Source of the DNA: Symbiobacterium sp.
GTDB taxonomy: Bacteria; Bacillota; Sulfobacillia; UBA995; UBA9673
DNA: 44,427 nucleotides
Reading direction: 5' to 3'
Assembly: GCA_020725405.1 (NCBI GenBank)
Contig: DYFB01000039.1
Location: forward strand, 1-44,427
Both the position numbers and the translations under genes were made by a program. The notes beneath the pieces were generated by a model, which worked only from the letters and a program-made list of their open reading frames with translations, made no database searches and was not told the DNA's origin. Below are positions 7,224-14,982 of this stretch, piece by piece (the stretch's first letter is position 1; each line of letters opens with the position of its first letter).

Positions 7224-9131
7224 TCAGGCACCTCCGCCCAGGAGCCACTGGTCGGCCTCGAGAAGCAGGGTGTAGACTTCCCCGCGACTGACGGGATCGT
7301 TCCAGCCAAGACGCCCGCCGACACCGCCGACCCAGAGCCCTTTCGAGCGCAGGGACTCGACCGCCGCCGCCTTCGTCTCGACGTCGCCCAGGCCCACGTG
7401 GAGAGCGTAGGCCAGGTCACCGAAGGTAAGGTCGTTTGCCTCCCAGAATACGGCCACGGGCCTTGCCAGGGGCCAGCGCCTGCGCTCGGCGAGAAGGGGC
7501 AGGAGGGACATGAGCTCGCTCTCCGGCATCTTCTCGTCCAGGCCGTACCGGTTGCGGTAGCCTGCGGCGACCAGGCCGAGTCCCCGCAGGAACCTCGTCC
7601 CTTCCGCGTGCGGATGACCGTCGAGCGGCCCCGGCAGGCTGAAGGGGTGAAGGTCGGCCCCCTGGGCGTTCAGCCAGGCCTGGAGTTCCTCCACGAGGTG
7701 CGGGCTGTAAGCCAGCTCGCGGAACCCGACCCCTTCCTGCAGGGCGAGGGCCGCCGCGGTGCCGGCCGCCTGTCCAAGGCACATGCCCACCGGGATGACC
7801 CGCGCACTCCCGTGGGCCAGAGAGTCGAAGCTGGCCGAGCGTCCCACCACGAGGAGGTTCTCCAGCCCGAGCGGGACGAGACACCGGAAGGGAACGGCGT
7901 ACTTCGCGGGAGCCCCGACGACCGTCCCCGGGTCGCCCGGCCGGACGGCCTGGATGTCGACCGGATAGGACCCGAAAGCGACCCGGTCGGCGAAGTCGCG
8001 ATTCTCGAGAACGTCGTCGATGGTGAGCCGGTACTCGCCGACAAGGTGACGCGACTCCCGGATGTAGAGCTCGGCCGCCGTACCGGCCAGTGTCGCCCGC
8101 TCGAGACCCGGAACGTGCCGACGCAGGTGTTCGACAACGTGGGGCAGCTCGGCCTCGGCCCGCCGCCTGGCCTCCTCGCGGGAGTCGACCGACGAGAAGT
8201 CCACCCCGAAGACCTGGAGCGCGTTTACCAGGACGGTCCCATCGTTCTGACGGCCGAGGTTCAGTCCCCGGAGCTGGAGACAGGGGTCGCGCGGCCGGTA
8301 ATCGACGAGGAGCTCGGGGAAGCCCCAAGCGCTTCGGGCGTTGGCCCAGCCCCGCCGGCCCCCCTGAAGGAGGAGAGAGACGCGGAGCTTGAGCCAGTGA
8401 TAGGAGGTCACGCCGGACAGCTCGAAGACGAGCGTGGCGGCCATGCCCTGCGCCGGCCCGCCGAAGTCCTCCTGGCCGAGAGTGAACGGCGCCCCCGCCG
8501 CATAGGCGAGATCGGCGTCCTGTGTAGCGTCGATGACCATGGGGGCCAAGACGCGCCGTTCGACTCCGTCCTTGACGTAGACGACTCCCGTGACCCGAAC
8601 CGCGCCCCCCGCCTCGGCGGGTTCGACCAGGGGACAGAAGCTGGTCACCCCCTGGACGACGGTGAGCCGGGGTTCGGCGTTGACAAGCCGGTGGAAGACG
8701 TCAGCGGCGGTGCGGGTGTCGAAGGAGTCTCCCTCGATCTGCCGGTAGAACTCCAGAAAGATGCCCCGGGTGAGAATCTCACCTCCAGGACCGTAGCTCA
8801 TGTCGAGGCTGTTCAGGCCGCCTGCGGTCATGAGGCCGCCCAAGGTGTCCCGTCCGTCGAGGAGGAGCGTCGAGAGCCCCTGGCGGGCGGCGGCCACAGC
8901 GGCCGCGACACCCTCCGGGTCGCCCCCAACCACGATGAGTTCGTAGCTTCCGGCGACCTCCCTGGCGACAACAGGCGTGACCGCGATCGGACCCGCGGGG
9001 CGACAGCCCACGCTACGCGAGGCGTAGGGCTGCGCGCGGCGGCAGGCCGCCGGCGCGGCGAGGCTTCCGCCCAGGAGGGCGACCGTCACGACCAGGACGG
9101 TGAGGGTCGCCCAGGGGCTCGCGCGACGCAT
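7224..9131 (-). CDS. Exported FAD-dependent oxidoreductase
   Basis: The 635-aa protein begins with a Sec-type signal (MRRASPWATLTVLVVTVALL, cleavage plausible after about residue 29). A FAD_oxidored-type (PF12831-like) domain follows: YELIVVGGDPEGVAAAVAAA, LLLDGRDTLGGLMTAGGLNS, an IDATQDADLAYAAG block, and the C-terminal FAD contact GHGSARVIPVGMCLGQAAG-like region (SARVIPVGMCLGQAAGTAAA). The dinucleotide motif is GGDPEG rather than GxGxxG, as in several members of this family. The last about 130 residues resemble surface-layer-type repeats (VSRGEVYTLLLEA) and may mediate wall binding. The substrate is unknown. It overlaps the end region of the small protein at 9142-9393 closely enough to be co-transcribed. 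Confidence 0.82.
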   Translation of the reverse strand: MRRASPWATLTVLVVTVALLGGSLAAPAACRRAQPYASRSVGCRPAGPIAVTPVVAREVAGSYELIVVGGDPEGVAAAVAAARQGLSTLLLDGRDTLGGLMTAGGLNSLDMSYGPGGEILTRGIFLEFYRQIEGDSFDTRTAADVFHRLVNAEPRLTVVQGVTSFCPLVEPAEAGGAVRVTGVVYVKDGVERRVLAPMVIDATQDADLAYAAGAPFTLGQEDFGGPAQGMAATLVFELSGVTSYHWLKLRVSLLLQGGRRGWANARSAWGFPELLVDYRPRDPCLQLRGLNLGRQNDGTVLVNALQVFGVDFSSVDSREEARRRAEAELPHVVEHLRRHVPGLERATLAGTAAELYIRESRHLVGEYRLTIDDVLENRDFADRVAFGSYPVDIQAVRPGDPGTVVGAPAKYAVPFRCLVPLGLENLLVVGRSASFDSLAHGSARVIPVGMCLGQAAGTAAALALQEGVGFRELAYSPHLVEELQAWLNAQGADLHPFSLPGPLDGHPHAEGTRFLRGLGLVAAGYRNRYGLDEKMPESELMSLLPLLAERRRWPLARPVAVFWEANDLTFGDLAYALHVGLGDVETKAAAVESLRSKGLWVGGVGGRLGWNDPVSRGEVYTLLLEADQWLLGGGA

Positions 9132-9141
9132 CAGGCCGGGG

Positions 9142-9393
9142 CTAGACGGCCTTCAAGCGGAAGATGACCGGATTCTCGCCGTCCGGGCAGGCGAGCTCCA
9201 GGCTCCCGTCCGGTTCGGCCCAGGGAAAGGTGCCCCCGGCGGCGAGGGCCCTGATGGTGGGGTAGAGGGCCGCGTAGGCCGCGGCGCACATTCCGGCCGG
9301 AGTCTTCCCCCCGCAGCGGAAGACGTCACCCACAGCGTGTCCGTGGCCGCAGGTGCCTTTCTGGGAGACAACCGATACCAGAACATCCTTCAT
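9142..9393 (-). CDS. TIGR04076-type small protein
   Basis: The 83-aa product matches the pattern of a small conserved family of unknown function (TIGR04076). It has an N-terminal VLVSVVSQKGTCGHGHAVGD, a central cysteine (FRCGGKTPAGMCAAAY), LYPTIRALAAGGTFPW and a terminal CPDGENPVIFRLK. The several conserved cysteines suggest metal or thiol chemistry, but this is inference. ATG 9393 follows GGAGGAGG. The 11-base gap to the FAD oxidoreductase start suggests coupled translation, so the two may work together. Confidence 0.75.
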   Translation of the reverse strand: MKDVLVSVVSQKGTCGHGHAVGDVFRCGGKTPAGMCAAAYAALYPTIRALAAGGTFPWAEPDGSLELACPDGENPVIFRLKAV

Positions 9394-9459
9394 ACGCTCG
9401 ACTCCTCCTCCATGCGCATCGTCCTCCTCGCGGTCGGCTCCCCGCGGGCCGCGGGCAGG

Positions 9460-10902
9460 CTACCCCGCGCCGCCGCCGGGGTGGGCCGGCAGGGAGACCT
9501 CGAAGACCGTCCCCTCACGCGGCCGGCTGCGGGCCGTTACGGTGCCCCCGTGAAGCTCCACGATTCTCTTGACGATAGCCAGACCGAGTCCGGTGCCCCC
9601 GCCCTGCCGGCTCCGTGAGCGGTCAACCCGGTAGAAGCGGTCGAAGATGTGGTCGAGGTGCTCGGCGGGGATGCCCGGCCCTGTGTCGGATACCATCGCC
9701 ACGGCCGTGTCTCCCGGGCGCTCAAGGTCCACGCGGACCCGACAGCCGGCACCGCCGTACTTCACGCCGTTCGTGATGAGGTTGACAAACACCTGCTCCA
9801 GCCTGAGACCGTCGGCCAGAAGGCTGACCCGGGCCAGGCTTCCGGTCTCAAGGATGACCCCGGCGGCCCGGGCCTGGGGCGTGAGACCGTGGACGACCCC
9901 CTCGATGAGGCCGGCGAGATCAACCTCCTCCAGACGCAGGGACACGGCCGGCGACTCCAGCCGGGCGAGGTCGAGGAGATCCCCGACGAGCCGGCCCAGT
10001 CGCTCCGCCTCGCTTTCCATCTCCCGGGCGAGGTCCCGGTAGGTCTCGACGTCGTAGTCGCGCCCCCCCTCCTCGCGCCCGGCGGCCAGGGGCTCGGACA
10101 TGGCTCGGATGGCGCTCACCGGGGTCTGGAGCTCGTGGGCCACGTCGGCCAGGAACTCGCGGCGACGCTCGTCCTCCTCCTGGAGGCGGGCGGCCATCTC
10201 GTTGAAAGCCCGGGACAGGGTGGCGACCTCGTCCCGCCCCCGGGTGGCGACGCGCTGCCCGAGGTCGCCGCGGCCCATCCGCTCCACGGCCCGCGTCAGG
10301 CGGGTGACCGGCCCGGTGATGGTCCGAGCGACGGCGGTGCCGGCCAGCGTGGCCACGACGAGGGCGACGCCGCTCATGATGAGCATGGTCCTGGCCACAC
10401 CGGCGAGCCCCTCGTAGACATCGTTGATGGAGCTCGACAGGAAGACCGCCCCAACCGGCTGCTTGCTCTGGAGGACGGGGGCCACCGTATAGAGGACCCA
10501 GCCGCTCCCCTCCAGCCAGCGCCGGCCGCTGGCCGACCTGCCGGCGAGAGCCTGCGCGACCTCCGGGTGGGTGAGAACCCGCCCGACGTAGCTCTCCGAC
10601 CAGTAGGAGTCGGCGACCACCCGCCCGGAGAGGTCCAGAGCCAGGACCCGAGCCCCCGACTGGACGGCGTAGCCGCGCACCGTATCGGGGAGATGTCCTT
10701 CGTGGGCGGGAGTGGGGTGACCGTCGCGGTAGAAAGGCTCGACCAGGTTGACCGCGATGTTCGTCGACGTGAAGGCGGCCACGGTCCGCTGATTCAGGGC
10801 GAAGGACTCGAGCGAGCCGAGGACGAGGAGGTTCAGGGCCGCCAGGGCCAGGAAGACGACGAGAAAGTAGGTCACGGCCAGGCGTCCGCTCAGGCTCCTC
10901 AA
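9460..10902 (-). CDS. Membrane sensor histidine kinase
   Basis: The 480-aa kinase has two membrane segments (about residues 9-30 and 170-192) flanking an extracytoplasmic sensor of roughly 140 residues, then a HAMP linker (ITGPVTRLTRAVERMGRGDL). The H-box has phosphoacceptor His256 (FLADVAHELQTPVSAIRAM; the usual HELRTP has Gln in place of Arg). The ATPase boxes are N (VFVNLITNGVKYG), G1 (VSDTGPGIP), F (IFDRFYRVDRSRS) and G2 (GGGTGLGLAIVKRI). The ATG overlaps the response regulator stop by four bases, so the pair is translationally coupled. The signal is not predictable. Confidence 0.93.
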   Translation of the reverse strand: MRSLSGRLAVTYFLVVFLALAALNLLVLGSLESFALNQRTVAAFTSTNIAVNLVEPFYRDGHPTPAHEGHLPDTVRGYAVQSGARVLALDLSGRVVADSYWSESYVGRVLTHPEVAQALAGRSASGRRWLEGSGWVLYTVAPVLQSKQPVGAVFLSSSINDVYEGLAGVARTMLIMSGVALVVATLAGTAVARTITGPVTRLTRAVERMGRGDLGQRVATRGRDEVATLSRAFNEMAARLQEEDERRREFLADVAHELQTPVSAIRAMSEPLAAGREEGGRDYDVETYRDLAREMESEAERLGRLVGDLLDLARLESPAVSLRLEEVDLAGLIEGVVHGLTPQARAAGVILETGSLARVSLLADGLRLEQVFVNLITNGVKYGGAGCRVRVDLERPGDTAVAMVSDTGPGIPAEHLDHIFDRFYRVDRSRSRQGGGTGLGLAIVKRIVELHGGTVTARSRPREGTVFEVSLPAHPGGGAG

Positions 10903-11720
10903 CGGTCCGCGCCCTCCAGGGCGTCGCTGAAGTAGTAGCCACGGCCCCAGGAGGTGAGGACGTAGACCGGACGCGGGGGGTCGGGCTCGAGCTTCTCCCT
11001 CAGACGCCGCACGTGAACGTCCACCGTCCGGTCCGCCCCGGCGAACTCGTAGCCCCAGACAGCCGTCAGGAGCTGTTCGCGGCTGTAGACCCGCCCCGGA
11101 GAGGCGGCCAGGAAAGCCAGGAGGTCGAATTCCCTCGCGGTGAGCGGTATCGGCCGTCCCCGGCGGCTGACGCGACGCCTCTCCGTGTCGATGACGAGCT
11201 CCCCGAAGACAAGGCGCCCCTCCGCCCGGTCGGACCCCGAAGCGGGCGCGCCTCCGGCCGCGCCCCGGGCCCCGCCGGCAGGCCCGGGGTCGCGGCCCGA
11301 AGCTGACTGCCGGTCGAGCTCGCGGCGGCGCAGGACAGCCCGCGCCCGGGCTACGAGCTCCCGGGAGTTGAACGGCTTGGTCACATAATCATCGGCCCCG
11401 ACCTCGAGACCGACGACCTTGTCGACATCGTCGTCCCGGGCGGTGAGCATGATGACCGGGACGCCTCTGACCGCGGGGTCGGTGTCGGCCCGCAGTCGCT
11501 GGCAAACGTCGAGCCCGCTGAGTCCGGGCAGCATCAGGTCGAGGATGACGACGTCGGGAGGGCCCGAGGCGATTAGGCGCAGGGCTTCCTGCCCGTCCCC
11601 GGCGCTCACGACCCGGAAGCCCTCCCGCTCGAAGGTTAAGGAGAGCCCCTTAACGAGACCCGCCTCGTCGTCGACGATGAGAATGGCGGGCGGGTTAGCC
11701 GCCTTCCGGTCCGCGGACAA
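10899..11720 (-). CDS. OmpR/PhoB-family response regulator
   Basis: The 273-aa regulator has a receiver domain with the acidic pair (IVDDEAG), phosphoacceptor Asp61 (VILDLMLPG) and the KPF lysine (YVTKPFNSRELVARARAVLR). An Ala/Gly/Pro-rich linker leads to a winged-helix effector domain (PLTAREFDLLAFLAA, VDVHVRRLREKLE, GRGYYF). I choose TTG 11720 because GAGGAGG lies at good spacing and the receiver begins 12 residues later. The upstream extension to 11771 lacks similarity and would overlap the preceding gene more. It overlaps the preceding membrane-protein gene by 26 bases and the kinase gene by four. Confidence 0.92.
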   Translation of the reverse strand: MSADRKAANPPAILIVDDEAGLVKGLSLTFEREGFRVVSAGDGQEALRLIASGPPDVVILDLMLPGLSGLDVCQRLRADTDPAVRGVPVIMLTARDDDVDKVVGLEVGADDYVTKPFNSRELVARARAVLRRRELDRQSASGRDPGPAGGARGAAGGAPASGSDRAEGRLVFGELVIDTERRRVSRRGRPIPLTAREFDLLAFLAASPGRVYSREQLLTAVWGYEFAGADRTVDVHVRRLREKLEPDPPRPVYVLTSWGRGYYFSDALEGADR

Positions 11721-12186
11721 CGGGCACCCCTCCTCGGCCGGCCCGGCGCTTCTCCTGGGCCCGCTCGACAAGCCAGCGGTTTACCAGGAAGAGGACTGTC
11801 GCCGGGATCGGGCTCAACCACAGAGGGAGGATCCCGGTCGAAACCCTCCCCGTGTTGAGGAGATAGGCCTGGGCGGCCGCCAGGGGAAAACCGAAGCGGA
11901 AGAAGGTGACGAAATCCTCCTGCAGATAGTCCGCGACGTGAACCCAGTCCCTCCGCCTCGGGAAGAGAAAAAAGTAGGCCGCGTCTCCGAGGAGTTTGGT
12001 CGCGGTCACGAGGACCATGAAATACGGGAAGGGGACCTGCATGAACGAAAGACCGCCAATGAGACGCAGGGCGGCCGCCGCCAGGATGCAGGTGGCGATC
12101 CCGAGCCCGAGAAAGCGGGTAAGGTCGACGGAGAGGCGGGAGCGGCCGGCGCCCCTCTCCGGACCGTGCCTCAGCGTTTCCGGCAT
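11695..12186 (-). CDS. Small integral membrane protein of unknown function
   Basis: The 163-aa product has about four hydrophobic segments: FLGLGIATCILAAAALRLIG, FPYFMVLVTATKLLGDAAYF, FVTFFRFGFPLAAAQAYLL and LPLWLSPIPATVLFLVNRW. It ends in a basic, charged tail. I do not recognise the family. ATG 12186 is preceded by GGAGGAGGG, so the 40-residue upstream extension is rejected. It lies first in a unit with the response regulator and kinase, so it may be an accessory or target of that signalling system. Confidence 0.65.
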   Translation of the reverse strand: MPETLRHGPERGAGRSRLSVDLTRFLGLGIATCILAAAALRLIGGLSFMQVPFPYFMVLVTATKLLGDAAYFFLFPRRRDWVHVADYLQEDFVTFFRFGFPLAAAQAYLLNTGRVSTGILPLWLSPIPATVLFLVNRWLVERAQEKRRAGRGGVPVVRGPEGG

Positions 12187-12233
12187 TGTCGTCCCTCCTC
12201 CCGGAGACGTCCACCGGTGTGGTCCAGCCACCC

Positions 12234-13346
12234 TTACTCCGGCAGACTCTCCCCGAGGTCCTTCTGGTATATCACGGCTTCCATAGCCTGCCCCCCGGGC
12301 GGCCACCCCGAGCGGGTCACGGCGGGAAGCCTCTTCGCTTGGGTTCCGGGAAGACTGAGGATGAGGACGCCTATTCTCCCGCAGGCCCGGATCTCGCGGA
12401 GGACCGCCGCGAGGAGGGCTCCTGTCGCGGGAGCGTCGCCCTCAAGGTAGAAGAGCGAAGCCCAGCCGGGGCCGCCGGGGACGAAAGAGCTCTTAGGGAA
12501 AAGACTTAGAAGGGCAAACCCGTCGACCGGGGTTCCGGCGCCGCCGGGGCGCTCCCGGCTGACGAAGAGCCGGCCGGCCCTGGCGTGACGGCTGAGGCGG
12601 GCCCGGGTGAGCTTCTCGAGCCTCCAGGGTGAGACCGCCTGACCCACGAGCCCTTCCGGCCGGACGAGACCGGCGGCTTTGCGGCCGTTCAGGAAGTCCC
12701 ACACCTCGGGGACGTCCTCCGGGGAGCCCCGGCTCACCCGGGCGGCGTCCGGGGCAGCGTCTGGACCGGCGCCGGGGGGCGCATCCGGGGCGGCGTCCGG
12801 GGCAGCGTCTGGACCGGCGCCGGGGGGCGCATCCGGGGCGGCGTCCGGGCCGAGCTCGGTCGAGAAGGCCTCGAAGTCGGAGATATCGTCGAACCAGACC
12901 CACCGCCCCATCTCCCTGAAGCCCAGTCTCCCCCCAATAAGCCGGTGGACCGGAGCGTTGGTGACCTCCGTGGCCAGACCCACCCACCGGCAGCCGTTCT
13001 CGCGGCACCTCTCCATCATCCACACGGTCAGGGCGGTGGCCACTCCACGACCGACAAAACCGGGGTCGACCCGCATGGCCTCCAGCCAGGCCTCATCACC
13101 CTTCACCGCCGCGTGGGCCACGGCCACGACCCGCCCGGGCCGGTCATCCTCACGCCACTCGGCCACGTAAAGGCCGCCGCGCCTGTCGCGCAGCACTCCG
13201 TCGATGACGTACGGAAGCCAGTTGTTCTCGTAGTGGGCCGAGATGGCGAGCACAGCGTCGCGGTCGGCGGGAGTCGCCCGCCTCATGGTCAGGGGCAACC
13301 CGGCGGGAGCCGTCATCGGGGGCAAGGTGTCGCTCTCCGGGAGCAA
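12234..13346 (-). CDS. GNAT acetyltransferase with repeat linker and second domain
   Basis: The 370-aa protein has an N-terminal GNAT domain (about residues 20-165) with the acetyl-CoA motif MRVDPGFVGRGVATALTVWM and a typical C-terminal GGRLGFREMGRWVWF strand. A 16-residue Pro-Asp-Ala-Gly linker unit then repeats about twice (PDAAPDAPPGAG). A C-terminal domain of about 160 residues follows, which may be a degenerate second GNAT fold. The acceptor is unknown. TTG 13346 follows AAGGAGAGAGACACC. A second TTG and an ATG (13316) just downstream also have ribosome-binding-site-like sequence, so the start could be 30 bases later. Confidence 0.82.
   Translation of the reverse strand: MLPESDTLPPMTAPAGLPLTMRRATPADRDAVLAISAHYENNWLPYVIDGVLRDRRGGLYVAEWREDDRPGRVVAVAHAAVKGDEAWLEAMRVDPGFVGRGVATALTVWMMERCRENGCRWVGLATEVTNAPVHRLIGGRLGFREMGRWVWFDDISDFEAFSTELGPDAAPDAPPGAGPDAAPDAAPDAPPGAGPDAAPDAARVSRGSPEDVPEVWDFLNGRKAAGLVRPEGLVGQAVSPWRLEKLTRARLSRHARAGRLFVSRERPGGAGTPVDGFALLSLFPKSSFVPGGPGWASLFYLEGDAPATGALLAAVLREIRACGRIGVLILSLPGTQAKRLPAVTRSGWPPGGQAMEAVIYQKDLGESLPE
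12741..12848. repeat. 48-bp tandem repeat inside the acetyltransferase gene
   Basis: A 48-base unit starting GGCGGCGTCCGGGGCAGCGT is present at 12741-12788 and again, identical, at 12789-12836, followed by the start of a third copy. The period is a multiple of three, so it encodes a 16-residue repeat in the interdomain linker. Identity at DNA level suggests recent slippage or unequal exchange. Confidence 0.9.
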
Positions 13347-13521
13347 GGTGTCTCTCTCCTTCGGAAATCCACCTTCGTCTCTAAGACGTTTCGCGGTCGC
13401 CGGCGGTTTCAGAGGACGGAGCCGCTCCGGCGGCTGACCGCGCGGCCCGGACGGATAGCCAGCCGGGGTAGGACACCCGCCGTGCCCGTAGAAGACTAGG
13501 CCTTAGAAGACTGACGAGACC

Positions 13522-13543
13522 GCCGGCGGGGGAGGCCGCCGGC
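13522..13543. promoter_or_regulatory. Leader hairpin and direct repeats before tldD
   Basis: An 8-base-pair GC stem (13522-13529 with 13536-13543) lies 60 bases upstream of the chosen tldD start. Upstream of it TAGAAGACT occurs twice, at 13489-13497 and 13504-13512. Both lie in the divergent gap between the acetyltransferase and tldD, and may be regulatory. Confidence 0.3.
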
Positions 13544-13602
13544 CGCTCTCGGCCGTGACCGACGTCCCGAGCCAGAAAAGGTCGCGAAAAGGGGGGTATC
13601 GG

Positions 13603-14982
13603 TTGGAAGCTTACCTGGAACAGCTGGTCTCCGGCCAGCCGGCCGATTACGTCGAGATCCGGCTCGAGGAGACCGAGACGACGACCATCCAGTTCCGCGG
13701 ACCCGCTCTCGACAACCTCGCTGAGTCGGCCGTCCTGGGGGGCTGCGTCAGGGCCCTGGTGAAAGGGGGATGGGGCTTCGTCAGCTTCAACCGCCTGGAG
13801 GACCTCGAGAAGAAGGTGGCCCTGGCCATCGAGCAGGCGAGACTCGTCGCGGACAGACAGCCCGGCGAGAGCCGTCTCGCCCCGGCCCCGGTCGTCCGGG
13901 ACAAGGTTGCCGCCGTCCTGGACGAGGACCCCCGCCGGTTGACCCTGGCGGCCAAGAAGGAAGTCCTCGAAGGCTACAACCGCCGCGTCCTGGAGTTCGG
14001 CCCGCCCATCGTCAGCTCTCGGGTGGTCTACTTCGACAAGTTCACCCGCCTTCGCTTCGCCAACTCCGAGGGCACCTACATTGAGCAGGAGAAGATGGAC
14101 CTCGGCGGGGCCGTGGTCGCTATCGCCCACCGGGCCGGCGACACGCAGATGCTGTCGAGGGGGTTCGGCTCGTCGAACGGTTTCAGGGTCGTCCGCGGCC
14201 TGGAGGCGGACATCGACGACGCCTGCCGCCGGGCCGCGGCCCTCATCGACGCGCCTGTCGTCGAGGCCGGGGAGTACACGGTAGTCGTCGACCCCCTGCT
14301 GGCCGGGGTCTTCGTCCATGAGGCCTTCGGTCACCTCAGCGAGGCCGACAACGTCTACGAGAACCCGAGCCTCCAGCAGGTCATGACCCTCGGTCGCGAG
14401 TTCGGCGGCCCACACCTCAACATCTTCGACTCCGGCGACCTTCCGGGGGTCCGGGGCTACCTCAAATATGACGACGAGGGTGTCCCGACGGGGAAGACCT
14501 ACCTCATCAAGGAAGGAAAGCTGGTCGGGCGCCTCCACTCCCGCGAGACGGCCGGAAGGATGGGCGAGGGTGTCACGGGTAACGCCCGGGCCATCGACTA
14601 CCGCTTCCCGCCCATCTGCCGGATGAGGACGACCGGCATCGAGCCCGGTGAGGCCCCCTTCGAGGAGATGATCAAGGACATAAAGCTCGGAGTGTACGCC
14701 CGCTCGAGCTACGGCGGCGAAACCGCCGGTGAGATGTTCACCTTCACCGCCGGCGACGCAGTGATGATCCGCGACGGTAAGCTCGCCGAGGTCGTCCGGA
14801 ACGTCACCCTCACCGGGAACGTCTTCGAGACCCTGAAGAACATCGACATGATCGGGAGCGACTTCTCAACCCGCGACTCGGCCGGAGGCTGCGGCAAAGC
14901 ACGCCAAGCTCCTCTGGCGACGAGCATGGTCAGCCCCCACATCCGGATACGGAAGGTCGTCATGGGAGGGAAGGCCCGATGA
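13603..14982 (+). CDS. tldD: TldD metalloprotease subunit
   Basis: TldD is the catalytic subunit of the TldD/TldE zinc protease, a cytosolic heterodimer that degrades unfolded peptides and processes some modified peptides. The zinc motif HEAFGHLSE is present (His239 and His244), with GVPTGKTYLIKEGKLVGRLH, ETAGRMGEGVTGNARA, and the C-terminal SYGGETAGEMFTFTAGDAVM. I place the start at TTG 13603, behind AAGGGGGG. A GTG at 13555 is in frame but has no ribosome binding site. The stop overlaps the tldE ATG by four bases. Confidence 0.92.
   Translation: MEAYLEQLVSGQPADYVEIRLEETETTTIQFRGPALDNLAESAVLGGCVRALVKGGWGFVSFNRLEDLEKKVALAIEQARLVADRQPGESRLAPAPVVRDKVAAVLDEDPRRLTLAAKKEVLEGYNRRVLEFGPPIVSSRVVYFDKFTRLRFANSEGTYIEQEKMDLGGAVVAIAHRAGDTQMLSRGFGSSNGFRVVRGLEADIDDACRRAAALIDAPVVEAGEYTVVVDPLLAGVFVHEAFGHLSEADNVYENPSLQQVMTLGREFGGPHLNIFDSGDLPGVRGYLKYDDEGVPTGKTYLIKEGKLVGRLHSRETAGRMGEGVTGNARAIDYRFPPICRMRTTGIEPGEAPFEEMIKDIKLGVYARSSYGGETAGEMFTFTAGDAVMIRDGKLAEVVRNVTLTGNVFETLKNIDMIGSDFSTRDSAGGCGKARQAPLATSMVSPHIRIRKVVMGGKAR

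Noticed and set aside
7398-9167. Almost 590-codon plus-strand open frame opposite the FAD oxidoreductase
   Set aside because: It has no recognisable motif and is an expected shadow of GC-rich codon use in the real gene.
12741-12848. CRISPR-like repeat
   Set aside because: The copies abut without spacers, preserve the reading frame and lie inside an acetyltransferase gene. No cas gene is present.
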